A DNA stretch of 14,335 bases, from positions 1-14,335 of the forward strand of contig DDBY01000211.1 of assembly GCA_002334985.1 (NCBI GenBank), given 5' to 3'. The notes beneath the pieces were generated by a model. It searched no databases and was not told the origin of the DNA. It saw nothing but the letters and a program-made list of their open reading frames with translations. The stretch comes from Micavibrio sp. UBA2020 (GTDB taxonomy: Bacteria > Pseudomonadota > Alphaproteobacteria > Micavibrionales > UBA2020). The translations under genes and the position numbers were made by a program. This document shows positions 1-7,421 of this stretch, one piece after another; within the stretch, counting starts at the first letter, position 1; each line of letters opens with the position of its first letter.

Positions 1-896
1 GTGCCCTGCATACGCAGGTAGAAACCGCTGCGGTCGCTGCCAAAAATGTTGAACAGTGGATTTAATTTGACCAAAGCCCCCGCCATGACAGACAGGCTGT
101 GCATAAGACCCAGCCGTACCAGTCCGCTGAGAAGCCAGAGCATGGCTTGCTGCGTCCAAACCTCCACCCCCGCCAGAAAGGTAATATCGCGCAGCGCGGG
201 ATAACGCTTGGGGAACAGGGCAAGGTCGGGAATGTCGCAGCGCGCCATCAAACGGGTGCCCAGCTGCGGAAATGTCCGGCGCTGCAAACATTGCCAGCCA
301 TACACAGTATGCGGCGCGCCGTTTTGCAAGGTTTCAAAAGGTTTCCCCGCATAACTGAGCAGGGATGCGGCAGTGCCGACGCCCGGCGTGGTGCGCTGCG
401 CCGTGCTGATGCCGTAATCAAGCGCCGTGAAACTGGCGAAGGCGGGCAGGTAGTGGTCGATAACCGCCGCCGTCATGGCGGGGACGGAACTGGCGCCGCT
501 GATAATACGGCATCCTTGCGCCTTGGCCTCCGCATCCAGCGTGCCGATGTTGGCCACATATCCCCGTCCGTCGGCAAGGTCGATGTAATCGCAGCCAAGC
601 GCGATGCAGGCGCGCGCAATATCATATCCCTGCCCCTGAAACGGTCCGCAGGTATGAATGACGATATCCGGCGCGAGCGCGGCCAGCGCGGCGGGAAAAT
701 CATGATGAATGTCCAAAAGACAGGGCTTCACTGTCGCGGCGGCATGCTTCAGGCTGTCGGCCAGCGTCGCCGCCTTGGCCACGTCGCGCCCGGCGACAAG
801 GATTTCAAGCCCTGCGTCCTGCGCGAGTTCGCGTGTGATATAGGTGCCGAAATTGCCGTAGCCGCCAAGGATAAGAATACGTTTTTGCACGCTCAT
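1..896 (-). CDS. Saccharopine dehydrogenase-like NAD(P)-binding protein (C-terminus off the left edge)
   Basis: The frame is open from an ATG at 896-894 down to the left edge, about 298 codons, with no stop, so the C-terminus lies outside the window. The N-terminus MSVQKRILILGGYGNFGTYI carries the dinucleotide-binding glycine motif GGYGNFG (about residues 11-17). Further on come an HTCGPFQGQGYDIARAC segment (about 90-106), a CDYIDLADG segment (about 110-118) and SGASSVPAMTAAVIDHY, all typical of the saccharopine dehydrogenase NADP-binding fold found in many proteins that are not lysine-pathway enzymes. The visible end reads LFNIFGSDRSGFYLRMQG. The ATG overlaps the stop of the DUF4166 gene as ATGA (896-893), so it is the third gene of a coupled operon. 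Family assignment is from recognised motifs. The substrate is unknown, and I do not infer a role in lysine metabolism. Confidence 0.85.
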   Translation of the reverse strand, partial: MSVQKRILILGGYGNFGTYITRELAQDAGLEILVAGRDVAKAATLADSLKHAAATVKPCLLDIHHDFPAALAALAPDIVIHTCGPFQGQGYDIARACIALGCDYIDLADGRGYVANIGTLDAEAKAQGCRIISGASSVPAMTAAVIDHYLPAFASFTALDYGISTAQRTTPGVGTAASLLSYAGKPFETLQNGAPHTVYGWQCLQRRTFPQLGTRLMARCDIPDLALFPKRYPALRDITFLAGVEVWTQQAMLWLLSGLVRLGLMHSLSVMAGALVKLNPLFNIFGSDRSGFYLRMQG

Positions 897-1522
897 GCTG
901 CGGCGTCCTCCGTCATTGTAAATATGCCGCTATAACCGAAAACGCGGCCCCACAGCGGATGCGTGATGTCCATGGTCATGGCGAAGCGGTTGTCGTCTAT
1001 CGCCGTTTCGCTGGCGCTGCCGCGCCCCATCAGCCATTCCACAGGCAAGGGCAGGGATGTGCCGAAAATATTCAGCGTATAGCCGCGGTGGCGCATGTCG
1101 ATTTTGTCGCCCGTCCAGACAAATGCCGCGCGCCAGCCAAGCCCAAGGCGCGTATGCTCAATCATTTCATTTCCGCCGGCGGGCAGCATGACGGAGCGGA
1201 AACGGTAAGGTCTTTTGCCGGCAAAATAAAAAACGCGGTCGAAAATCATGCCGTGTTTGCCGTTTTTTAGCGCGCTTTCAAAACGTACCGTGGCGCGAAT
1301 GTCTTTACCGGCATAGGGCACCAGCGTCCCCGACAGGTAAAACAAAGGCGCTAAAATCCGCCCCAGCCACGACGTGCGGATTTCCATCACCCCTTCGCAG
1401 GTGGCGGTATCGATTGTACCTGCGCGGCAGGCGTAATGGCGGTGAAAAACGCGGGGCAGTTTTTGCCAATCGCAGCCGAAAATACTTTTAAAAACGGGTT
1501 CGCTTGCAGATGTCATGTTCAT
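893..1522 (-). CDS. DUF4166 domain protein
   Basis: This 209-residue protein has no signal peptide or clear membrane helix. It matches the DUF4166 pattern as I know it: an N-terminal LPRVFHRHY segment (residues 22-30), a central FDRVFYFAGKRPYRFRS segment (94-110, the usual W/F-x-R-x-F block), TLNIFGTSLPLPVEWLMG (149-166) and a C-terminal HPLWGRVFGYSGIF (188-201). In other bacteria DUF4166 often occurs fused to, or beside, saccharopine-dehydrogenase-like oxidoreductases, and here it directly precedes one. Its start ATG (1522-1520) shares ATGA with the stop of the DUF2269 gene, which favours that start over the second ATG at 1516. Its own stop overlaps the next start. Biochemical function is unknown. 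A lipid- or small-molecule-binding role would be pure inference. Confidence 0.82.
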   Translation of the reverse strand: MNMTSASEPVFKSIFGCDWQKLPRVFHRHYACRAGTIDTATCEGVMEIRTSWLGRILAPLFYLSGTLVPYAGKDIRATVRFESALKNGKHGMIFDRVFYFAGKRPYRFRSVMLPAGGNEMIEHTRLGLGWRAAFVWTGDKIDMRHRGYTLNIFGTSLPLPVEWLMGRGSASETAIDDNRFAMTMDITHPLWGRVFGYSGIFTMTEDAAA

Positions 1523-1995
1523 ACCGGTTTTGCGACCATTAGTGCGAATATGGCCATAAGGGCGATAAAGGCGGGCCAGCCGAGCGCGAACCAGATATGA
1601 AACAGCCGATGATAACGCGCGGGCAGTTCACTTTGCGTATCAATCGCGGTTTTCAGCATGCCGCGCAGCTGGATTTGTATCCAGACCACGGGCAGCCAGC
1701 AAAGCCCCGCCAGCGCATAAAGCGCATAGGTCACCGACAGCCAGAAATCATGCAGCCCATAGCCGCCGTTCATGGCCAGCCAGATACCCGTAAGGGGTTG
1801 CAGGATGACGGCGGGAGTGGTGAACAAAAAATCGGCCAGCACCGTCATGCGCGCGGCGAAATATTTTTCGTGCAGGTTTTTGGCGAAATGCGATGCGTAC
1901 ATAAAAAACGCGATGCCGATGCCCGTACCGAACAAAACGGCCGAGCCGAGGATATGCAGCGTTTTGACAATCTGGTAGCTGTCCATGAAGGGCAT
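1519..1995 (-). CDS. DUF2269 family integral membrane protein
   Basis: This 158-residue hydrophobic protein has four predicted membrane helices at about residues 9-34, 52-75, 84-107 and 131-155. It resembles the DUF2269 family: a KTLHILGSAVLFGTGIG opening helix with a histidine (H14), a short loop, and a C-terminal HRLFHIWFALGWPAFIALM helix ending in VAKP. It is the first gene of a minus-strand operon and its stop overlaps the start of the DUF4166 gene (ATGA, 1522-1519). The start is uncertain: ATG at 1995 gives MPFMDSYQ, while ATG at 1986 gives MDSYQIVKTLH, which looks more like typical family N-termini. Neither has a strong Shine-Dalgarno. Function is unknown. The membrane histidines could suggest haem or metal binding, but nothing here proves it. 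Confidence 0.8.
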   Translation of the reverse strand: MPFMDSYQIVKTLHILGSAVLFGTGIGIAFFMYASHFAKNLHEKYFAARMTVLADFLFTTPAVILQPLTGIWLAMNGGYGLHDFWLSVTYALYALAGLCWLPVVWIQIQLRGMLKTAIDTQSELPARYHRLFHIWFALGWPAFIALMAIFALMVAKPV

Positions 1996-2030
1996 CCATA
2001 AGGCAGTAGCGCGGGGTTGTGCGCAGCATC

Positions 2031-2059
2031 ATTCTGTACTTTTCCGCAGAGGGAAACAA
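2031..2059 (-). promoter_or_regulatory. Candidate promoter of the DUF2269/DUF4166/oxidoreductase operon
   Basis: On the minus strand a -35-like TTGTTT (2059-2054) is followed after 17 bp by a -10-like CAGAAT (2036-2031). This would place the transcript start about 30 nt upstream of the DUF2269 gene. Both boxes are only partial matches to the sigma70 consensus, so this is a weak call based on position and spacing. Confidence 0.28.
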
Positions 2060-2138
2060 GGTTTCATCATTCCGGAAAAGCGCTGCGGTGGTGCAATGAA
2101 AAATTAATATATGCGGGCGTATTCTGGGTGCAATCTCC

Positions 2139-2167
2139 TTGTTTAGCGCGGCTGCGCGACCTATAAT
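2139..2167 (+). promoter_or_regulatory. Sigma70-type promoter of the M3 peptidase gene
   Basis: A perfect -10 hexamer TATAAT (2162-2167) lies 17 bp downstream of TTGTTT (2139-2144), which keeps the TTG of the -35 box. Transcription would begin near 2174, leaving a leader of about 35 nt. The leader carries a purine-rich AAAGGG (about 2194-2199) at good spacing before the ATG at 2209. The spacer length and perfect -10 make this one of the better promoters in the window. Confidence 0.6.
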
Positions 2168-2208
2168 TGATTACATAAATAACAACATCGCTGAAAGGGC
2201 TTTCTGTC

Positions 2209-4320
2209 ATGTCGAAAACGCCGGACACCAACCCGCTTCTTGAACCGTCGAAACTGCCGTACGGTGCGCCGCCGCTTGATAGCGTCAAGGTGGAACATTT
2301 CTTGCCTGCGCAACAAGCCGGTATTGCGGAGGCCAAGGCCGACATCGCTGCCATCAAGACGAACAAGGCCCCCGCGACGTTTGAAAACACCATCGAGGCG
2401 CTGGAATTCGCCGGCCGCACGCTCAGCCGTGTCATGACCGTTTTCGGCAATATTTCCGCCGCTGCCAGCAGCGACGCCCTGCGCGCGATTGAGGGGGATT
2501 TGAAAGTCGCCGCGGTCAAACACAGCAACGACATCATGATGGATGCCGACCTGTTCAAGCGCGTCAAGGAAGTCTATGACCAGAAAGACAGCCTGAAACT
2601 GTCGGGCGAACAGCGTATGCTGCTGGAGGAAACTTATAAAGGCTTCGTGCGCTCCGGCGCGCTGCTGGACGAAACGCAAAAGACGCGCCTTCGCGAAATC
2701 AGCGAAAAAATGACAGAACTGCGCACGGAATATAAAAACAACAGCCTGAAATCAGTCGCGGCTTATCAAAAAGTTATCGATGATGAATCCGAACTGGCGG
2801 GCGTGCCCGAACGTGCCAAGGCTGCGTACCGCGAAGCCGCCGAAGCGGCAGGACTGACGGGCAAGTTTGTGGTGAAGCTGTCGCCGCCGCCGCTCGACAT
2901 CATGGCTTATTGCGAAAACCGGGCTTTGCGCGAAGAAATTTCCCGCGCCCTTGCCAACGTTGCGTATAAGGATGAATTCGACAATACCAAAAACGCGATG
3001 GAAATTGCCAAATTGCGCCACGAAGCGGCGGGTATCATGGGCTATGACAGCCACGCGGCTTTCGTCCTTGATAACCGCATGGCCAAAACGCCGGAGGCGG
3101 TGAACGACTTCCTCGCCAAAAACGAAAAAGTCTATCGCCCTGCGGCCGAAGAATACCTGCAAAAGGTCAAGGACTACGCGCAGAAAACCGACGGCATCAC
3201 CGATTTCAAGCCGTGGGACATGGCCTATTACGGCCGCAAGCTGAAAGAAGAAGAATTCAGCCTGTCCATGGAATCCCTGCGTCCGTATTTTGACCTTGAA
3301 AAAGTGCTGGAAGGCATGCGCAAGCACGCCGAAAAACTTTTCAACATCGATATGACCGAAGTGAAGGGTAAATATCCCGTCTATCACGAAGACGTGAAGG
3401 TCTATGAAGTCACCGACAAAAAAACGGGTGAAATGATTGGCCTGTTCTACGGTGATTATTACGCCCGCCCCGGCGCGAAAAGCGGCGGCGCGTGGATGAA
3501 CACCTTCCGCAACCGCGGTATCGAAGACGGCGAAAACCAGTTCGCCATCGTCACCAACGTCTGCAACTTCCAAAAGCCGACCAAAGACCACCCGACGCTT
3601 CTGTCCATCGACGAAGTGCGCACCGTGTTCCACGAATTCGGCCATGGCCTGCACGCGCTGCTGGCCAAAGGCGATTATGCGTCGCTGACCGGCACTAATG
3701 TGAAGTGGGACTTCGTGGAGCTGCCGTCGCAGCTGCAGGAAAACTGGGCCAAGCAAAAAGAGGTTCTCGATACCTTCGCCCGCCACTACAAAAACGGCGA
3801 TTTGTTGGCCGAAGACCTCATTAAAAAAGTCAACGACATGGAAAACTTTGACGCGGGCTATGTCGGTCTGCGCCAGACATTCCTTGGCAAGCTCGACATG
3901 GCATGGCACGGCGGCGACCCCAAGAACATCAAGGGTGTCGAAGAGCTGGAAGACAAGCTGATTGCCGAAACCTGGCTTTTCCCGCGCGCTGCAGGGCCTA
4001 TGTCCACCAGCTTCGGACATATTTTCTCGGGCGGCTATTCGGCGGGCTATTACAGCTACAAGTGGGCAGAAGTGCTTGAGGCGGATATGTTCGAAGAGTT
4101 CGAGCAAAAAGGCCTTTATGACCGCGCTACGGGCGACCGCCTGCGCGATACCATCTATGCACAGGGCGGCACGCGCGACCCCATGGATATCTTCAAAGAT
4201 GCCAAAGGCCGCGAACCCGACCCGAACGCACTGTTCCGCCGCGAAGGCCTGTTGCCGCAAAACGACAACCAGACCCCGCAGGCAAACCGCAAATCCGGCC
4301 CGCAAGGACCGAAGCAGTAA
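2209..4320 (+). CDS. dcp: M3 family zinc metallopeptidase, peptidyl-dipeptidase Dcp type
   Basis: This 703-residue protein is near the usual 680-700 of bacterial Dcp and oligopeptidase A. M3 enzymes cleave short peptides left by proteasome-like proteases; Dcp removes C-terminal dipeptides. The zinc site is intact: HEFGH at 475-479 (ligands H475 and H479, catalytic E476) with the third ligand E504 in DFVELPSQ. The substrate-binding segment HIFSGGYSAGYYSYKW (604-619) supplies the conserved histidine and tyrosines. The SLTGTNVKWDFVELPSQLQENW stretch favours Dcp over oligopeptidase A or thimet oligopeptidase. The N-terminal half is the helical M3 domain with an ATFENTIEALE motif. No signal peptide is seen, so it should be cytosolic. 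The last 20 or so residues (N/Q/P/K-rich) look like a disordered tail. It is monocistronic, with its own promoter and a strong terminator. Confidence is high for M3 and somewhat lower for Dcp against OpdA. Confidence 0.94.
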   Translation: MSKTPDTNPLLEPSKLPYGAPPLDSVKVEHFLPAQQAGIAEAKADIAAIKTNKAPATFENTIEALEFAGRTLSRVMTVFGNISAAASSDALRAIEGDLKVAAVKHSNDIMMDADLFKRVKEVYDQKDSLKLSGEQRMLLEETYKGFVRSGALLDETQKTRLREISEKMTELRTEYKNNSLKSVAAYQKVIDDESELAGVPERAKAAYREAAEAAGLTGKFVVKLSPPPLDIMAYCENRALREEISRALANVAYKDEFDNTKNAMEIAKLRHEAAGIMGYDSHAAFVLDNRMAKTPEAVNDFLAKNEKVYRPAAEEYLQKVKDYAQKTDGITDFKPWDMAYYGRKLKEEEFSLSMESLRPYFDLEKVLEGMRKHAEKLFNIDMTEVKGKYPVYHEDVKVYEVTDKKTGEMIGLFYGDYYARPGAKSGGAWMNTFRNRGIEDGENQFAIVTNVCNFQKPTKDHPTLLSIDEVRTVFHEFGHGLHALLAKGDYASLTGTNVKWDFVELPSQLQENWAKQKEVLDTFARHYKNGDLLAEDLIKKVNDMENFDAGYVGLRQTFLGKLDMAWHGGDPKNIKGVEELEDKLIAETWLFPRAAGPMSTSFGHIFSGGYSAGYYSYKWAEVLEADMFEEFEQKGLYDRATGDRLRDTIYAQGGTRDPMDIFKDAKGREPDPNALFRREGLLPQNDNQTPQANRKSGPQGPKQ

Positions 4321-4337
4321 CAGCCGCTGTTTAAAAG

Positions 4338-4369
4338 AAAAAGCCGCCCCATGAAGGGCGGCTTTTTTT
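4338..4369 (+). terminator. Rho-independent terminator after the M3 peptidase gene
   Basis: Perfect 7-bp GC stem GCCGCCC (4343-4349) with GGGCGGC (4356-4362), a 6-nt CATGAA loop, A-tract before and seven Ts after. The flanking A/T runs can extend the stem, so it may also work on the minus strand. The same hairpin, loop included, recurs at 4756-4775. Confidence 0.9.
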
Positions 4370-4379
4370 AAGAGGGAAT

Positions 4380-4739
4380 ATGCCGTCTTACAAAAAAGAC
4401 CTTTCGTTTGTCTCGCTTTTTTTAATTCTTATTCCTACGCAGTACACCATATTTTTATGGCTCCGTGGGCTGAGTCTTGGTTATTCAGAGGTGATATCGT
4501 GGTGTGCATATAATAGCGCGAACGCACCGCCGGCATTGTCTGGTTGGATTTATGGGCTTTTCTTTTTCTTGCTTGTGCCTACTGTCTGTTGTGCATTATC
4601 AGGAGGTCTAACTTTTTTTTACTTTGGGAAAAAACGTATAAAATCGGCTGTAATTTCGCTGGTGTCCTTATTTTGCCTGTATTTTATTTGGCAATATACA
4701 GTGGCCTTAAGTTTTGTTGTCCAAATTACATATCTGTAA
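4380..4739 (+). CDS. Small hypothetical membrane protein, AT-rich, possible transferred gene
   Basis: I do not recognise this 119-residue protein. It has three likely membrane helices, about residues 9-29, 56-80 and 87-117, with a short KKRIK loop (84-88) before the last. The base composition differs from the surroundings: by hand count 40 of 120 bases are G or C in 4621-4740, against 36 of 60 in 3901-3960 within the neighbouring peptidase gene. GAGGG (4372-4376) sits only 3 nt from the ATG, tight for a ribosome-binding site, and the protein has no other methionine to offer as a start. The ATG lies 11 nt after the T-tract of the upstream terminator, with no evident promoter between. Expression would need read-through or an unseen promoter. 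It may be a recently acquired or decaying gene. The hydrophobic reading frame argues for real coding, but confidence is moderate. Confidence 0.5.
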   Translation: MPSYKKDLSFVSLFLILIPTQYTIFLWLRGLSLGYSEVISWCAYNSANAPPALSGWIYGLFFFLLVPTVCCALSGGLTFFYFGKKRIKSAVISLVSLFCLYFIWQYTVALSFVVQITYL

Positions 4740-4750
4740 TGCCAGAAATT

Positions 4751-4780
4751 AAAAGGCCGCCCCATGAAGGGCGGCTTTTT
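4751..4780. terminator. Bidirectional terminator between the AT-rich ORF and the deaminase gene
   Basis: Stem GCCGCCC (4756-4762) and GGGCGGC (4769-4775) with loop CATGAA, preceded by AAAAG and followed by five Ts. It is the second copy of the hairpin at 4343-4362. It sits between convergent genes and has A/T runs on both sides, so it can serve the plus-strand ORF and the minus-strand deaminase, which ends at 4803. Confidence 0.85.
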
Positions 4781-4802
4781 AACAGTGGCCTCTTGTCGGC
4801 AG

Positions 4803-5882
<1,080 letters not shown>

Positions 5883-5915
5883 TCAAAACCGCTATTGACA
5901 TATTTTTTCACCGCA

Positions 5916-5944
5916 TGGACAGGCCGCGGCGAAAGGGGTAGTAT
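5916..5944 (+). promoter_or_regulatory. Candidate promoter of the xdh operon
   Basis: TGGACA (5916-5921, 5 of 6 to the -35 consensus) is followed after exactly 17 bp by TAGTAT (5939-5944, 4 of 6 to the -10). The start would be near 5951, leaving about 25 nt before the GTG of xdhA, with TAAAGG (5964-5969) as ribosome-binding site. The leader is too short for a riboswitch. No convincing operator palindrome is seen in the gap. Confidence 0.48.
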
Positions 5945-5975
5945 TTCAATGTATTTTCAACCATAAAGGCGCCGC

Positions 5976-7421
5976 GTGACCGACACCATTCGCTTCATTC
6001 TGAACGGCAAGCTTTGCGAAATTTCTGGCCTGCCGCCGACGATGACCCTGCTGCAATACCTGCGCGGACCCGCAGGCCTTTGCGGCACCAAAGAAGGTTG
6101 TGCGGAGGGGGATTGCGGCGCCTGTACCGTCATGGTCGCGCGTCTTGAAAAAGACGGCAGCGCGCCGTATCGCAGCATCAATGCCTGCATCGCGCTTTTG
6201 CCTTCGCTTGACGGGCGGCAGATTGTTACGGTTGAGCACTTGCGCAACGTTGCGGCTGGCGCCCTGCATCCGGTGCAGCAAGCCATGGTGGAATGTCACG
6301 CATCGCAATGCGGGTTTTGCACGCCCGGTTTTGTGATGGCGCTGACGAATGAGCTGAATAACAACCCGCAGGCAGACGATACCGCCATTCACGATGCGAT
6401 ATCGGGCAATCTTTGCCGCTGCACGGGCTATCGCCCCATTCTGGAGGCCGCGCGCCGCGCCAAAGACATGCCGCGCGTCGATATTCCGGCTGATGCGGCC
6501 GCGCTGGCGTCAATCGCGCGTACAAAAATGTTTTCATACGAAATGCCCGCCGGAAAATTCTTCGCGCCTGTCACGCCGGATGAATTGGCGGATGTGCTGG
6601 CGCAGTATCCGGATGCCTACATGCTATCGGGCGGGACGGACGTGGGGTTGTGGGTCACCAAATTCCACATGGATTTGCCGGTGATTGTTTATACCGGCAA
6701 TATTGCCGCGCTGCGGGGTGTGACGGACGTGGACGGCAACCTCGAAATCGGTGCGGCCGCGACCTATAGCGAAGCGTTTGCAGCGCTTGCGAAACGGGGC
6801 GCGGGGATGGAAGACCTGCTGCGCCGCATCGGCTCGCTCCATATCCGCAACGCGGGCACGGTCGGGGGGAATATCGCCAACGGCTCCCCCATCGGCGATG
6901 GTCCGCCGCCGCTGATAGCGCTTCAGGCCGAAATCATTTTGCGCAGTCAAAAAGGCACGCGCAGTCTTGCGCTTGAGAAATATTTTATAGCTTATAAAAA
7001 GCAGGACAGGCAGCCCGGTGAATTTATTGAAAAAATCATCGTGCCCAAACGTGCCGAAAATACGCTGTTTGCAACCTATAAAGTCTCCAAGCGGTTTGAC
7101 CAGGATATTTCCGCCGTTTGCGCGGGGTTTGCGCTGGATATGGACGGCGGCGTGATACGCGCGGCGCGTCTTTGCTATGGCGGCATGGCCGCCACGCCCA
7201 AACGCGCGGCAGCGGCGGAGGCGGCGCTGGTCGGCAAACCGTGGACACGCGAAGCGCTGGCCGATGCCGCCGCGGCGATGGACAAGGATTTCACGCCCCT
7301 CAGTGACATGCGCGCAAGTGCCGCGTACCGCCAGAGCGTTGCCAAAAACCTGCTCAAGCGGTTTTTCATCGAAACCACGATGCCAGAAGTGAAAACGGGG
7401 GTTTACCGCCATGCAGGGTAA
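5976..7421 (+). CDS. xdhA: Xanthine dehydrogenase small subunit XdhA (2x[2Fe-2S], FAD)
   Basis: This 481-residue subunit passes electrons from the molybdenum site through two [2Fe-2S] clusters to FAD and on to NAD+. The N-terminal plant-type cluster uses C42, C47, C50 and C71 (spacing C-x4-C-x2-C-x20-C). The second, helical cluster uses C112, C115, C147 and C149 in QCGFCTPG and NLCRCTGYRP. The FAD domain begins near 190; its motifs are LSGGTDVGLWVTK (217-229) and GTVGGNIANGSPIGDGPP (294-311), and SPIGD is typical of true xanthine dehydrogenases. The CODH-type FAD C-terminal domain covers about 365-470. The start is GTG at 5976, giving MTDTIRFILNG, which fits family N-termini; a TAAAGG precedes it by 6 nt. 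The last 11 bp overlap xdhB, so the two subunits are translationally coupled. Confidence 0.95.
   Translation: MTDTIRFILNGKLCEISGLPPTMTLLQYLRGPAGLCGTKEGCAEGDCGACTVMVARLEKDGSAPYRSINACIALLPSLDGRQIVTVEHLRNVAAGALHPVQQAMVECHASQCGFCTPGFVMALTNELNNNPQADDTAIHDAISGNLCRCTGYRPILEAARRAKDMPRVDIPADAAALASIARTKMFSYEMPAGKFFAPVTPDELADVLAQYPDAYMLSGGTDVGLWVTKFHMDLPVIVYTGNIAALRGVTDVDGNLEIGAAATYSEAFAALAKRGAGMEDLLRRIGSLHIRNAGTVGGNIANGSPIGDGPPPLIALQAEIILRSQKGTRSLALEKYFIAYKKQDRQPGEFIEKIIVPKRAENTLFATYKVSKRFDQDISAVCAGFALDMDGGVIRAARLCYGGMAATPKRAAAAEAALVGKPWTREALADAAAAMDKDFTPLSDMRASAAYRQSVAKNLLKRFFIETTMPEVKTGVYRHAG

Larger units (their letters stand above)
4343..4780. repeat. Pair of 25-bp direct repeats (terminator hairpins) bracketing an AT-rich ORF
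   Basis: Positions 4343-4367 and 4756-4780 are identical over 25 bases: the 20-nt hairpin GCCGCCCCATGAAGGGCGGC plus five Ts. The two copies lie in the same orientation and enclose only the small membrane-protein ORF at 4380-4739. The similarity does not extend clearly beyond the hairpin except for A-rich sequence on the left of each copy. The third terminator in the window (12694-12725) is a different sequence. Confidence 0.85.

Noticed and set aside
99..935. 278-codon plus-strand open frame at the left end
   Set aside because: It lies opposite the oxidoreductase gene, whose minus frame has a Rossmann motif and is coupled to its neighbour by ATGA. The plus product looks like antisense sequence rich in R, G and H.
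2752..4305. Long open frame (517 codons) on the minus strand opposite the M3 peptidase gene
   Set aside because: It mirrors a clear Dcp-type peptidase whose motifs are in the plus frame. The antisense translation is low in recognisable motifs and arises from the codon bias of a GC-rich gene.
4509..4514. TATAAT inside the AT-rich ORF as an internal promoter
   Set aside because: There is no -35-like hexamer at suitable spacing, and such hexamers are common in AT-rich sequence.
5895..5900. Perfect TTGACA as a -35 box for the xdh operon
   Set aside because: No acceptable -10 occurs 16-18 bp downstream. TGGACA (5916-5921) with TAGTAT at 17 bp is the better pair.
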